Positions 1-7,281 of a stretch of 19,831 nt of DNA are shown here, piece after piece (positions within the stretch are counted from its first letter, which is position 1; each line of letters starts with the position of its first letter). The DNA is from JANXVV01 sp038230975. GTDB lineage: Bacteria > Planctomycetota > Phycisphaerae > Tepidisphaerales > Tepidisphaeraceae. The notes beneath the pieces were generated by a model. It was not told the origin of the DNA. It worked only from the letters and a program-made list of their open reading frames with translations, and made no database searches. A program made the position numbers and the translations under genes. The DNA lies in the NCBI GenBank assembly GCA_038230975.1, contig JBBRMF010000074.1, forward strand, positions 1 to 19,831. Reading direction: 5' to 3'.

Positions 1-2
1 AC

Positions 3-185
3 CTGCGACAAGCGCGGGCCTGGCCGATCCTCCAGCGAATCAAGTTGTGGCTCGATGCCGAGGGTAGTTCCGGCACGGTCCTGCCCAGGAGCCCCATCGG
101 CCAGGCGATCACCTACGCCCGCAACCAATGGCCGGCGCTGCCTGAGGGCACTACCAGCGCCGTCCAAGGTCGTCCCCCAAAATAG
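3..185 (+). pseudogene. IS66-family transposase, C-terminal fragment (broken)
   Basis: This frame is open from the window edge to a TAG at 183-185. It encodes a stretch containing WPILQRIKLWLDAEG, then LPRSPIGQAITYARNQWPAL. The motif L-P-x-S-P-x-G-x-A-x-x-Y-x-x-N-Q-W-x-A-L is characteristic of the C-terminal part of IS66 TnpC transposases. In intact members this is followed by a segment like TRYLEDG and a DNN motif. Here the similarity stops after LPEG, near position 153, and the frame runs through unrelated sequence to the stop. The 5' part lies outside the window. I read it as a decayed insertion-sequence remnant with a rearranged 3' boundary; it is not expected to be functional. Confidence 0.75.
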
Positions 186-415
186 TTTCTCAACTCCGTG
201 ATCGCGTCAGCCAGCACCCTTGAATCGGCAGCGGCGGATTCACTCATTTGCGAACTAAGTCGGTCGACGAGTTGAGCAAAGTTGTTCTGACCTCTTTGCG
301 ATGAATAAAAGCCTTCCCTCAGACTCCGCACGAAGGCATCGAGGTGTTCAAAAGGACCGACCTCCGACCCAGTGAGTAGCGGGACCGGATAGCCGGGTTC
401 GATTACCGAAGCCAC
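113..415 (-). CDS. Hypothetical protein, probably truncated at the IS66 remnant
   Basis: This 100-residue ORF starts at ATG 415 and has no family I recognise. Its first 80 or so residues have a plausible amphipathic helical composition (for example EHLDAFVRSLREGF and RVLADAITELRNYF). The last 20 or so residues are antisense to the IS66 fragment and look random. A natural reading is that the original gene lost its 3' end when the transposon remnant came to lie there, near 155-185. No convincing Shine-Dalgarno sequence is visible before the start. It may equally be a chance ORF. Confidence 0.3.
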   Translation of the reverse strand: MASVIEPGYPVPLLTGSEVGPFEHLDAFVRSLREGFYSSQRGQNNFAQLVDRLSSQMSESAAADSRVLADAITELRNYFGGRPWTALVVPSGSAGHWLRA

Positions 416-775
416 TCAGTTCGCGACACTTAGATTGAAGCGCAAACCCATAAGACCTCGCGTTAGTGTATTGAGATGGTAGCCGACAGAGGTTATTTGG
501 AACAGAACCGTCAGCTGGACGTCAAAACCGCCCGCAGGTTAAACTGTTCCCAACATCAACATGTTCGGCCCACTTTAGCTGATCGATCCGCCCCTGCCAA
601 AATCTCGCGAAAGCTGCACTACAACAATCGCGGCGAACGAAAGCCGAGAAAGTATGAGGGGCACTGCGGCTCACATTTCGCAGACAGTACATTGAGCTCG
701 GAAGTCCAGCCACAAGCCCACGACTACGATGACAAAAAGTGGACGAAATGGCGGACGAAATGATTTTGCACCACG
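416..775. other. Intergenic stretch without a supported gene
   Basis: Short ORFs exist on both strands here, but their translations have no recognisable motif and one runs straight through the tRNA. A short direct repeat, GGACGAAATG, occurs twice close together at about 742-763, just beyond the tRNA terminator. I see no further structure. Confidence 0.4.
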
Positions 776-801
776 AAAAAACCCCTGTAAAACAGGGGTT
801 T
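776..801 (-). terminator. Rho-independent terminator of the tRNA-Ala gene
   Basis: Read on the minus strand, a perfect 10-bp stem (AAACCCCTGT paired with ACAGGGGTTT, loop of three T) is followed by a run of six T (776-781). It begins five bases after the mature 3' end of the tRNA, as expected for a monocistronic tRNA transcript. Confidence 0.85.
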
Positions 802-805
802 CGAA

Positions 806-876
806 TGGAGCCACGGGGAATCGAACCCCGATTTGCTGAATGCGATTCAGCCGTCATCCCGTTAGACCATGGCCCC
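806..876 (-). tRNA. tRNA-Ala (anticodon CGC)
   Basis: The minus strand folds into a full cloverleaf. The acceptor is GGGGCCA paired with TGGCTCC, including a G3-U70 wobble, the main alanine identity element. The D arm is GTC/GAC. The anticodon stem GCTGA/TCAGC encloses the loop ATCGCAT, which gives anticodon CGC (842-844) for codon GCG. The variable loop is AAAT, and the T arm CGGGG/CCCCG has loop TTCGATT. The discriminator base is A, and CCA is not encoded. The D arm resembles that of tRNA-Glu more than a textbook tRNA-Ala, and base 32 is A, not the usual pyrimidine. The G3-U70 pair and the anticodon agree on alanine. Confidence 0.88.
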
Positions 877-892
877 GGTCAGTTGCGATCGC

Positions 893-920
893 ATTTTAGT
901 CGCGAGACCCTTTTCGTCAA
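893..920 (-). promoter_or_regulatory. Sigma-70-type promoter of the tRNA-Ala gene
   Basis: On the minus strand, TTGACG (915-920) and TAAAAT (893-898) are separated by 16 bp. The -10 box ends 16 bp before the mature tRNA 5' end, leaving a short leader for RNase P. The GCGATCGC octamer at 885-892 overlaps the expected start site. Confidence 0.65.
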
Positions 921-948
921 GGGTGGATTTTTGAACGATCCTCGCGTG

Positions 949-983
949 TTGACACTTTTCGTCGACGCGCGAATCTCTATACT
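949..983 (+). promoter_or_regulatory. Possible argG promoter elements
   Basis: A consensus TTGACA (949-954) and a good TATACT (978-983) lie upstream of argG, but they are 23 bp apart, too far for one standard promoter. TATACT may act with a poor -35 box, or TTGACA with a poor -10 near 972. This would put transcription start near 990 with a leader of about 50 nt. Confidence 0.35.
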
Positions 984-1039
984 TCGAACTTTCAGGAACG
1001 GCATCGCTTTTTTGGAAACTTACAACACGGAACACACTC

Positions 1040-2257
1040 ATGGCTCATGCGAACCCCAGGAAAATCGTCCTTGCTTACAGCGGCGGTCTCGATACCAGCG
1101 TCATTTTGCCCTGGTTGAAAGAGCGATATCCGGGTGTAAAGCTCGTCGCGTTTGCGGCGGAACTGGGTCAGGGGGATGAACTGAAAGGCATTGCGGATAA
1201 GGCTTATAAAAGCGGGGCGGATGAAGTGGTCGTGATGGATCTGCGGCAGGAGTTCGCGGAGAAGTATTGCCTGCCGATGTTGCGATCGCACGCGATTTAT
1301 GAGCAGGATTATCTGCTGGGCACGAGCATCGCGCGGCCATTGATTGCGGCCAAGCAAGTGGAAGTGGCAAGGCAGACCAACGCCGATGCCGTCGGGCATG
1401 GAGCAACGGGCAAGGGAAACGATCAGGTTCGATTCGAGCTGACTTATCTCGCGTTGGCACCAGATCTGCAAATCATTTCGCCATGGAAGGATCCTTCGTT
1501 TGAATTGCGCGATCGGGAGAGTGCGATTGAGTATGCGGAAAAGCACAATGTACCGATCCCGGTGAGCAAGACGAAGATCTACAGTCAGGATCGCAATCTA
1601 TGGCACATCAGCCATGAAGGTGCGGAGATTGAGCATCCGGATCTGGAACCGAATTGGAATAAATGTTTGACGATGACCACGCCAATTGAGAAGACGCCGA
1701 ACGAAAGTGAAGTCGTGGAAATCGGGTTTGAGGCGGGCAATCCCGTCTCAGTGAATGGTAAGAACCTTCTGGCGCATGAGTTGATTGCCGAACTGAATAA
1801 AATCGGTGGCAAGCATGGCGTGGGGATTGCGTTGCTCGTTGAGAATCGTCTGATCGGCATGAAATCGCGCGGCGTCTACGAGACTCCGGGTGGCACGATT
1901 CTTTACGAAGCCCACAAGGCCATGGAACAGATCTGCATCGAGCGCGATACGCTCCATTACAAGCAGCAGATCGCGCTGAAATATGCCGAACTGGTTTATT
2001 ATGGCCAGTGGTTTCACCCGCTTCGAGAGTCCCTGCAGATGTTTATCGATCACACGAACGCCACGGTCACGGGTTCGGCGAAGGTGCGACTTTTCAAAGG
2101 TCGCGCGCAGGCGATTGCGGCGGTCAGCCCGCACAGCTTGTACGATAGCAAGCTGGCGAGTTTCAGCATGGAAGGGTATGACGTCACCGCAGCGCGAGGG
2201 TTCATCGATCTGTTTGGGCTGCCGATGAAGGTGGCGATGCAGGCGAAAAGAGGGTGA
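1040..2257 (+). CDS. argG: Argininosuccinate synthase
   Basis: This enzyme joins citrulline and aspartate with ATP to form argininosuccinate, the penultimate step of arginine synthesis, in the cytoplasm. The 405-residue length is normal for the family. The N-terminus carries the PP-loop AYSGGLDTSVILPWL (residues 13-27), which binds ATP. The family motifs GHGATGKGNDQVRFE and SQDRNLWHISHEG follow, and the C-terminal region includes KSRGVYETPGGTIL and FYDSKLASF-type (here LYDSKLASFSMEGYD). ATG 1040 is chosen because the conserved sequence starts within ten residues; the Shine-Dalgarno is weak (GGAA about 8 nt upstream). No other arginine gene is adjacent. The next gene begins downstream in the same frame. 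Confidence 0.97.
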   Translation: MAHANPRKIVLAYSGGLDTSVILPWLKERYPGVKLVAFAAELGQGDELKGIADKAYKSGADEVVVMDLRQEFAEKYCLPMLRSHAIYEQDYLLGTSIARPLIAAKQVEVARQTNADAVGHGATGKGNDQVRFELTYLALAPDLQIISPWKDPSFELRDRESAIEYAEKHNVPIPVSKTKIYSQDRNLWHISHEGAEIEHPDLEPNWNKCLTMTTPIEKTPNESEVVEIGFEAGNPVSVNGKNLLAHELIAELNKIGGKHGVGIALLVENRLIGMKSRGVYETPGGTILYEAHKAMEQICIERDTLHYKQQIALKYAELVYYGQWFHPLRESLQMFIDHTNATVTGSAKVRLFKGRAQAIAAVSPHSLYDSKLASFSMEGYDVTAARGFIDLFGLPMKVAMQAKRG

Positions 2258-2281
2258 TTCGGTTTAGCAGCGGAGTGCGAT

Positions 2282-4093
2282 CTGGGAACTCACTACGGTT
2301 CTATTCACGTTCGAACCGAAGACCGCGACTGGCTGCGCTCGGCACTTGAGCGCATCGCAAGCGGCATGCAACTTCGTTTCCTTCTTGCGCCGACCATCAA
2401 CGGCTGGACGACCTGCTATCCGGAACATCATGGTCAAGATGACGAGCCGACACGGGCACTGGCGTCCGAGCTAAGGCTGGACATATTCCACGTCTTGCTG
2501 CACGACTCCGATGTATTTTCATACGGCTTCTTCCGCAACGGCGAACTGGCAGACGAGTTCGTTTCGATTCCTGATTACTCTTGCCCGGTTACAGAAGAGG
2601 TACGTGCTAGACAGTCGGGTGACCCGACACGTTATCAAGACTTGCTTGACAGCCCTGAGAAGCTGACGGGACTTCGGAAGCAGCTGACTCACATTCTGAG
2701 CGAAAATGATGACGCCGAAGAACGACTTGCGACGTTTGCAAACACGCTTGGCCTACCTAACGTTCTTACCTCATTTGAAGATCTGCTTGATGGTACGACC
2801 TCTGGTATCAAAAGGCGCCGAGAATTCGTGCGCGTTCCTGACCCACAATTTGCCCGAGGTGAGAAGCGCCGTGCAAATGCTGCCGTTACGTCTGAGATTC
2901 ATCGATTAAAAAAAACGGGGGTGTTGTGCGCATCGGTCACACAAAAAATCGAGGCTGGCCAAATGTTTCCCCCGTCGCCGGTTTTGTGCCCGGACGAAGC
3001 AGGAGGGTTTCTCGCCTGCTGGTCGAATGTAACTGAGGGACCGGCGGAGGTTGTACGCCATCGGGCCCCGTGGCCTGACATAACTGAGCGTACGGGAATT
3101 CTGCTGGAAGGTCGTGTTTATAGTTTGGCATTGAGTTTTTCGGGTCGATTTCTTGCCGCAGGCTTTGCTGCGGGGAAATGGGACGCAGAATTATGGGATG
3201 TGCGTGAGTCGCAAATGATTGCACGAATTCCCGCCGCTCGCGCGGTTAGTTTTGTCGGATTCACCGAAGGCGAATCCACGCTTATGGTGAGGTCGGAAGG
3301 AACGCTGGGATTCTACTCGACTGTCGATGGCCGTGAGATTGATACCGTGACATGTTCTCCGGATTCTGTCGGCATCGTGGCTAATCACCCGTCCCAACCA
3401 CTTATGATTGTGGCGGATCGTGACGTCTTGACGATTCGTGACTCGGTGTCGAGAGCCGTGGTCAAGCGGTTGCTTGTTGGTGGGCCGCTGGATTTGACGA
3501 TCCAGTTGCTTCGCGTACTCCGCCACCGAATGAAATTGATGCCGTCGGCGCAATTGCGTGATCACTTGGAAAAACTTGAGCGCGAGGCGTCCAGGCCATC
3601 CCGTCCGTACATTGACAGGCCGCCTGACCAAACGCGCGGAGCAGAATCGCTTCGCGATGTGCAATTGAATGGCGATGGTAGTTTGCTTGCGATTGCTACC
3701 GTCATCGGAACGCGGGTTTTCACGTGGGATTCAATCATGTCGGCAGAACGCGATATGCCGGTGCCGCTCATTTCAGTGGATGCCGAACCGGTTCTTTTCG
3801 GGTCGCGCGGACACCAAAACGTCCACGCATCCTCCTACGCCTGCACGTTCGACGATGCACGACGACAGCTTCTATTTTGCGGCATGGAGGGCACATTGCG
3901 TTCGGTCGACTTGGTGAGCCGCTCGACTCGGACACTTGTGGAGGTTCCTGGAAAGCCAGTTCTTACGCGTTTGGTGCTCTCGCGCGATGGCAGGATGGTT
4001 GGTTGTAGCTTTAAAAAAGATTTTTATGATGCTGTCTCGAAGTCGCCGTGTTTTTTCCAGATTTGGGTCCTTAAAAAGTTAAGTAGCGGATAA
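2282..4093 (+). CDS. Two-domain protein with WD40/beta-propeller-like C-terminal half
   Basis: The function is unknown. The first ATG of this frame is at 2366, but the frame is open back to the argG stop. The 28 residues before that ATG read as real protein, including GTHYGSIHVRTEDRDWLRSA. I recall this as the usual N-terminus of a family that continues with RFLLAP, WTTCYPEHHGQD and HVLLHDSDVFSYGFFRNG. CTG at 2282 follows GGAG (2272-2275) by 6 nt and is the best start candidate, giving 603 residues. Residues 1 to about 210 form the N-terminal domain. From about 250 onwards there are repeated strands such as VYSLALSFSGRFLAAGF, WDAELWDVRES and LNGDGSLLAIATVIGTRVFTWDS, typical of WD40-like blades. 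I see no signal peptide or membrane segment. An A8 run lies at 2908-2915. If the start is really ATG 2366, the product has 575 residues. Confidence 0.7.
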   Translation: MGTHYGSIHVRTEDRDWLRSALERIASGMQLRFLLAPTINGWTTCYPEHHGQDDEPTRALASELRLDIFHVLLHDSDVFSYGFFRNGELADEFVSIPDYSCPVTEEVRARQSGDPTRYQDLLDSPEKLTGLRKQLTHILSENDDAEERLATFANTLGLPNVLTSFEDLLDGTTSGIKRRREFVRVPDPQFARGEKRRANAAVTSEIHRLKKTGVLCASVTQKIEAGQMFPPSPVLCPDEAGGFLACWSNVTEGPAEVVRHRAPWPDITERTGILLEGRVYSLALSFSGRFLAAGFAAGKWDAELWDVRESQMIARIPAARAVSFVGFTEGESTLMVRSEGTLGFYSTVDGREIDTVTCSPDSVGIVANHPSQPLMIVADRDVLTIRDSVSRAVVKRLLVGGPLDLTIQLLRVLRHRMKLMPSAQLRDHLEKLEREASRPSRPYIDRPPDQTRGAESLRDVQLNGDGSLLAIATVIGTRVFTWDSIMSAERDMPVPLISVDAEPVLFGSRGHQNVHASSYACTFDDARRQLLFCGMEGTLRSVDLVSRSTRTLVEVPGKPVLTRLVLSRDGRMVGCSFKKDFYDAVSKSPCFFQIWVLKKLSSG

Positions 4094-4159
4094 TACGTTT
4101 TGAAAGAACCCTACGCGGAGCAGTTGTACTAACCCGATTCTCTCGACGAGTGAGTTTCC

Positions 4160-5236
4160 ATGAACGTCTCAGGTCATCTGTTTTCGTCGTTTCAATTGCG
4201 TAACGCGAAATTCCGCAATCGGATTTTTGTCTCACCGATGTGCCAGTATTCCAGTGAGAATGGTTTACCGACGGATTGGCACATGGTGCATCTCGGCAGC
4301 CGCGCGGTGGGTGGGGCGGCACTGGTGATGGTGGAAGCGTCGGCGGTGACACCCGAAGGCCGCATTACGCCTGGAGACAGCGGGATCTGGTCAGACGCTC
4401 ACACGGAAGCATTTCGACCGATTGCGAAATTTGTGAAGCAGCACGGTTCGGTTGCGGCAATTCAATTGGCCCACGCGGGTCGAAAGGCATCGACCGATGC
4501 CCCTTGGCTGGGTGGTAAGGCCTTGTCTCCCGAACAGGGTGGTTGGCAGCCGTTGGCTCCGAGTGCGATCGCGTTTGATGCAACTTCCCCCAAGCCGCGA
4601 GAGCTTTCGACGGGTGAGATTGATCAGGTTGCTCAGCAATTCGTCGACGCGACGCGAAGAGGCCTTGCCGCCGGATTTGAGGTCATCGAACTGCATATGG
4701 CACATGGCTATTTGCTGCACGAGTTTCTATCGCCGCTGTCGAATCATCGTACGGATGAATATGGCGGTTCGCTTGCGAATCGCATGCGGCTCCCTTTACG
4801 AATTGCGCGCGAAGTGCGGCATGCATGGCCGGCTCATTTGCCGTTGTTCGTCCGTATATCGGCGACGGATTGGACGGATGGCGGATGGGATCTTGCGCAG
4901 TCGATTGAATTGTGTAAATTGCTTAAAGAATCGGGTGTCGATCTGATAGACTGTTCCAGCGGTGGAAATGTTGCCGTCGCGAAAATTCCGGTCGGGCCGG
5001 GGTATCAAGTTCCGTTGGCTGAAGCGATTCGCCGTGAAGTGAGCATCCCGACAGGAGCTGTTGGGATGATCACTGATGCACAACAGGCCGAACAGATCGT
5101 CGCCAGTGGTAGAGCCGATGTCGTATTGCTTGCTCGCCAACTCTTGCGCGACCCGTATTGGCCTCTACACGCGGCCATGGAATTGGGTGCCGATGTTGCC
5201 TGGCCAAACCAATACGTCCGAGCGAAATCGCACTAA
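4160..5236 (+). CDS. NADH:flavin oxidoreductase, old yellow enzyme (YqjM class)
   Basis: This is an FMN-dependent ene-reductase of 358 residues that uses NAD(P)H to reduce activated C=C bonds. It is a single TIM-barrel domain. The thermophilic-like/YqjM class is indicated by SPMCQYSS (Cys28, Tyr30), in which Cys tunes the flavin potential. Other motifs are VEASAVTPEGRIT, IQLAHAGRKAS, the substrate-anion His pair in LHMAHGY (His179 and His182), HEFLSPLSNHRTDEYGG, LIDCSSGG and TGAVGMIT. The C-terminal end has QYVRAK, where YqjM carries its arginine finger. The physiological substrate cannot be read from sequence. The next gene starts 50 nt downstream on the same strand, so co-transcription with the XdhC-like gene is possible. 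No 4Fe-4S or Rossmann extension is present, so it is not of the 2,4-dienoyl-CoA reductase type. Confidence 0.93.
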   Translation: MNVSGHLFSSFQLRNAKFRNRIFVSPMCQYSSENGLPTDWHMVHLGSRAVGGAALVMVEASAVTPEGRITPGDSGIWSDAHTEAFRPIAKFVKQHGSVAAIQLAHAGRKASTDAPWLGGKALSPEQGGWQPLAPSAIAFDATSPKPRELSTGEIDQVAQQFVDATRRGLAAGFEVIELHMAHGYLLHEFLSPLSNHRTDEYGGSLANRMRLPLRIAREVRHAWPAHLPLFVRISATDWTDGGWDLAQSIELCKLLKESGVDLIDCSSGGNVAVAKIPVGPGYQVPLAEAIRREVSIPTGAVGMITDAQQAEQIVASGRADVVLLARQLLRDPYWPLHAAMELGADVAWPNQYVRAKSH

Positions 5237-5286
5237 AGTTTAAGGTTCGCGTGATGCAGTGAACGCGGGTTTGTGAAAGGCTCATC

Positions 5287-6393
5287 ATGAATGAGAGTCT
5301 GGCCATCCTGCAAGGATTTGATTCGATATGTGCCGAAAAAAAACCGGCGGCGCTTGCCACGGTGATTCGTGTTTCTGGCTCATCGTATCGGCGCCCCGGT
5401 GCGAGGATGCTGGTGGCCGGTGACGGCCGAACGTGGGGCGGCGTCAGCGGCGGGTGCCTTGAGCGCGACGTTGCTCGCCGCGCCCGACAGGTCATCGACA
5501 GCGGCATTGCCGATCTACGCCAATACGATACAACCGACGATTTCGACAGCGGTGCGGCACTGGGCTGCGCGGGAGTCATCGAGATTTTCATCGAGCGCAT
5601 CTCAACCGGTGTCCCCGGCCCGATCCCGGCACTTCGAACATCGCAAGTGGATCGCCAATTAGTGGCGATGGCAACCGTCATCACATCGGTCGACAAGAGT
5701 CTGCCTCCCGGAACGCGATACATTGCTGGAAGTAATTCGACTTTCGCAAGCGAGTTGCTGACGGAGGTTTTGGAAACCGGCGTGACTGGAATGCGAACGT
5801 GCGATGGGGTGGAACTTTTTCTTGAGCTACACCGCCCGCCGCAATCGCTCGTTTTATTTGGGGGTGGCCCGGATGTGGTCCCTGTCGTTGAAATCGCCAA
5901 AGCATTGGGCTGGCAGGTGACGGTGATTGCCAGCCATGCAACCGTCGGATTTCGCGAGCGTTTTGTTTTGGCCGATCGTGTTGCGGTCGGTACGGAGGAT
6001 GACCCGTTGGGCGGCATGACCGTCGAGCCGAACAGTGCGGTCGTGTTGATGACACACAACTATCCGCGTGATCTTCAACTGCTGCCGGCGTTGCTTGCCA
6101 TCCCATTGAAATTTTTTGGCATCCTCGGTCCGCGCCGCCGCGCTGAACGGCTGGTGCTGGAAAGTCCGAACGTTTCACCGGCGGCGATCCATCGACTGCA
6201 CGCGCCGGTTGGAATGGATATGGGGGCCGACACACCTCAGACGATCGCGCTTTCGATCCTTGCCGAGATTCAGTCCGTGACCACCGGACATCCCTGCCCA
6301 TCCCTCCGCGATCGGCAAGGGCCAATCTACGCGCACGATCCGCTTTTGCCGGAATTACCGTATCATCCCACATCATGTCCAGTGTCGGCTTAA
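5287..6393 (+). CDS. XdhC/CoxI family protein
   Basis: Proteins of this family bind and insert the molybdenum cofactor into xanthine dehydrogenase or CO dehydrogenase-type enzymes. The product has 368 residues. The N-terminal XdhC_CoxI domain has ATVIRVSGSSYRRPGARM and VSGGCLERDV (GGCLE at 55-59), then ALGCAGVIEI. The C-terminal Rossmann-like domain starts at FGGGPDVVPV (191-200) and has ILGPRRRAERL and the typical closing motif HAPVGMDMGADTPQTIALSILAEI. Start ATG 5287 is supported by GAAAGG 8 nt upstream. Its 3' end overlaps the next gene by 19 nt, which suggests translational coupling with the MocA-like gene. No molybdenum hydroxylase subunit is in the window, so the client enzyme must be elsewhere. 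Confidence 0.9.
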   Translation: MNESLAILQGFDSICAEKKPAALATVIRVSGSSYRRPGARMLVAGDGRTWGGVSGGCLERDVARRARQVIDSGIADLRQYDTTDDFDSGAALGCAGVIEIFIERISTGVPGPIPALRTSQVDRQLVAMATVITSVDKSLPPGTRYIAGSNSTFASELLTEVLETGVTGMRTCDGVELFLELHRPPQSLVLFGGGPDVVPVVEIAKALGWQVTVIASHATVGFRERFVLADRVAVGTEDDPLGGMTVEPNSAVVLMTHNYPRDLQLLPALLAIPLKFFGILGPRRRAERLVLESPNVSPAAIHRLHAPVGMDMGADTPQTIALSILAEIQSVTTGHPCPSLRDRQGPIYAHDPLLPELPYHPTSCPVSA

Positions 6394-6968
6394 TCCTCCT
6401 GGCAGCCGGCGGTTCCAGCCGCATGGGCCGTCTGAAGCAGTTGCTGCCTTATCAAGGCAGCACGCTCTTGCGCCTCGCAGTTGAGGCGGCGGTGGCATCG
6501 GGCTGCGCGCCTGTGGTAGTCGTCGTCGCCGCAGAAGGCGGTCTGGTATCACAAGCGCTTGAAGGGTTGCAACCAGTGAGGATTGAGCCGAACGCAGACT
6601 GGAACCTGGGGATGGGAACATCCATCCGCGCCGGTTTACGCAGAGTGTTACAAGAATCACCCGATGTGTCCGGCGTAGTCATCATGCTCTGCGATCAACC
6701 CCATGTGGGCCCGGGCCAAATCCGGCAGCTCTGCGAATTGCATCGCGAAACATCCAAGAGTGTGATTGCCTCTGAGTATGCGGGTACCTTGGGCCCACCC
6801 GCCTTTTTTGCCCGGGCCCGTTTTGCGGATTTACAGAAGATCGAAGATGGCGGCGGTGCCAAACGCATCATTGTCGCCGCCGAGCTGGATCGGGCTACGC
6901 TTGCCGTTCCCTGCGCGGAAATGGACATCGATACGCCCGAGGATTATTCTCGATTGACCGATGGCTAA
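6375..6968 (+). CDS. MocA/MobA-like molybdopterin nucleotidyltransferase
   Basis: This nucleotidyltransferase-fold protein of 197 residues is likely to transfer CMP (or GMP) to the molybdenum cofactor. The signature LAAGGSSRMGRLKQLLPYQG (residues 9-28) is the NTP-binding loop. WNLGMGTSIRAGL and VVIMLCDQPHV (Asp107 for metal) match the MocA (CTP:molybdopterin cytidylyltransferase) group, and AEMDIDTPEDY closes the domain as usual. It overlaps the XdhC-like gene by 19 nt in another frame. XdhC-MocA pairs are known in gene clusters for cytosine-dinucleotide molybdenum hydroxylases, which supports MocA over MobA. Exact nucleotide specificity is inferred, not visible. Confidence 0.87.
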   Translation: MSSVGLILLAAGGSSRMGRLKQLLPYQGSTLLRLAVEAAVASGCAPVVVVVAAEGGLVSQALEGLQPVRIEPNADWNLGMGTSIRAGLRRVLQESPDVSGVVIMLCDQPHVGPGQIRQLCELHRETSKSVIASEYAGTLGPPAFFARARFADLQKIEDGGGAKRIIVAAELDRATLAVPCAEMDIDTPEDYSRLTDG

Positions 6969-7023
6969 ATAGCCGTGCACGATTCGCGCAGCTTCCGCCG
7001 TGAGCTTGGGAACTTATTTGTGG

Positions 7024-7042
7024 CACGGGCTTCCAGCCCGTG
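7024..7042. repeat. Short perfect hairpin downstream of the MocA-like gene
   Basis: CACGGGCT and AGCCCGTG form a perfect 8-bp inverted repeat with a 3-nt loop (TCC). No T run follows on either strand, so a standard rho-independent terminator is unlikely. It lies 55 nt after the MocA-like stop and 55 nt before the long hairpin repeat. It could be a second short repeat family or a weak transcript-end structure. Confidence 0.5.
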
Positions 7043-7097
7043 TTAGTGGATCAGGAACGAAACATAACGATGGTTTCCAGCAGCGATTCGAGTCCAT

Positions 7098-7216
7098 AGA
7101 ACACTTTTCAGGTTGGTAGGTTGCCCAATGTAGAGTGCCACAGTTCGCGGTACTCCGAGACCTGTATCTCCTGCCCGCCGACACGCACAGGTCTCGGAGA
7201 ACGCGAACTGTGGCAC
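7098..7216 (-). repeat. Long hairpin repeat with tail, copy 1
   Basis: Two arms of about 30 nt (7135-7165 and 7187-7216) pair almost perfectly, starting GTGCCACAGTTCGCG and ending CGCGAACTGTGGCAC, around a loop of about 21 nt. On the left side lies a tail (7098-7134). Its reverse complement matches the tail of the copy at 11229-11350 at 32 of 36 positions, including the core AACCTACCAACCTGAAAAG. The loops also match in inverted orientation, so this copy is in the opposite orientation to the other two. It sits between two convergent genes. The rest of the 313-nt intergenic region shows only the short hairpin at 7024-7042. Confidence 0.85.
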
Positions 7217-7281
7217 CATTTCCGAAATTTTGTGCGGGACAAAAATGGCGAGCCGGAAAAAGACGTTCCGCACAGCGGAAC

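Noticed and set aside
476..763. Plus-strand ORF of 95 codons
   Set aside because: Composition looks random, there is no SD and no motif. It lies in an otherwise non-coding gap.
522..857. Minus-strand ORF of 111 codons
   Set aside because: It runs through the tRNA gene and its terminator, so the reading frame is accidental.
4094..4159. Possible regulatory gap before the old yellow enzyme gene
   Set aside because: No convincing promoter pair, palindrome or terminator could be read there.
5070..6059. Minus-strand ORF of 329 codons opposite xdhC
   Set aside because: It is rich in Ser, Thr, Pro and Arg with no domain, and lies antisense to a clear XdhC-family gene; a shadow of its codon usage.
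7098..7216. Hairpin repeats as CRISPR or as standard terminators
   Set aside because: Copies are kilobases apart with no spacer array, and no T run follows the stems.
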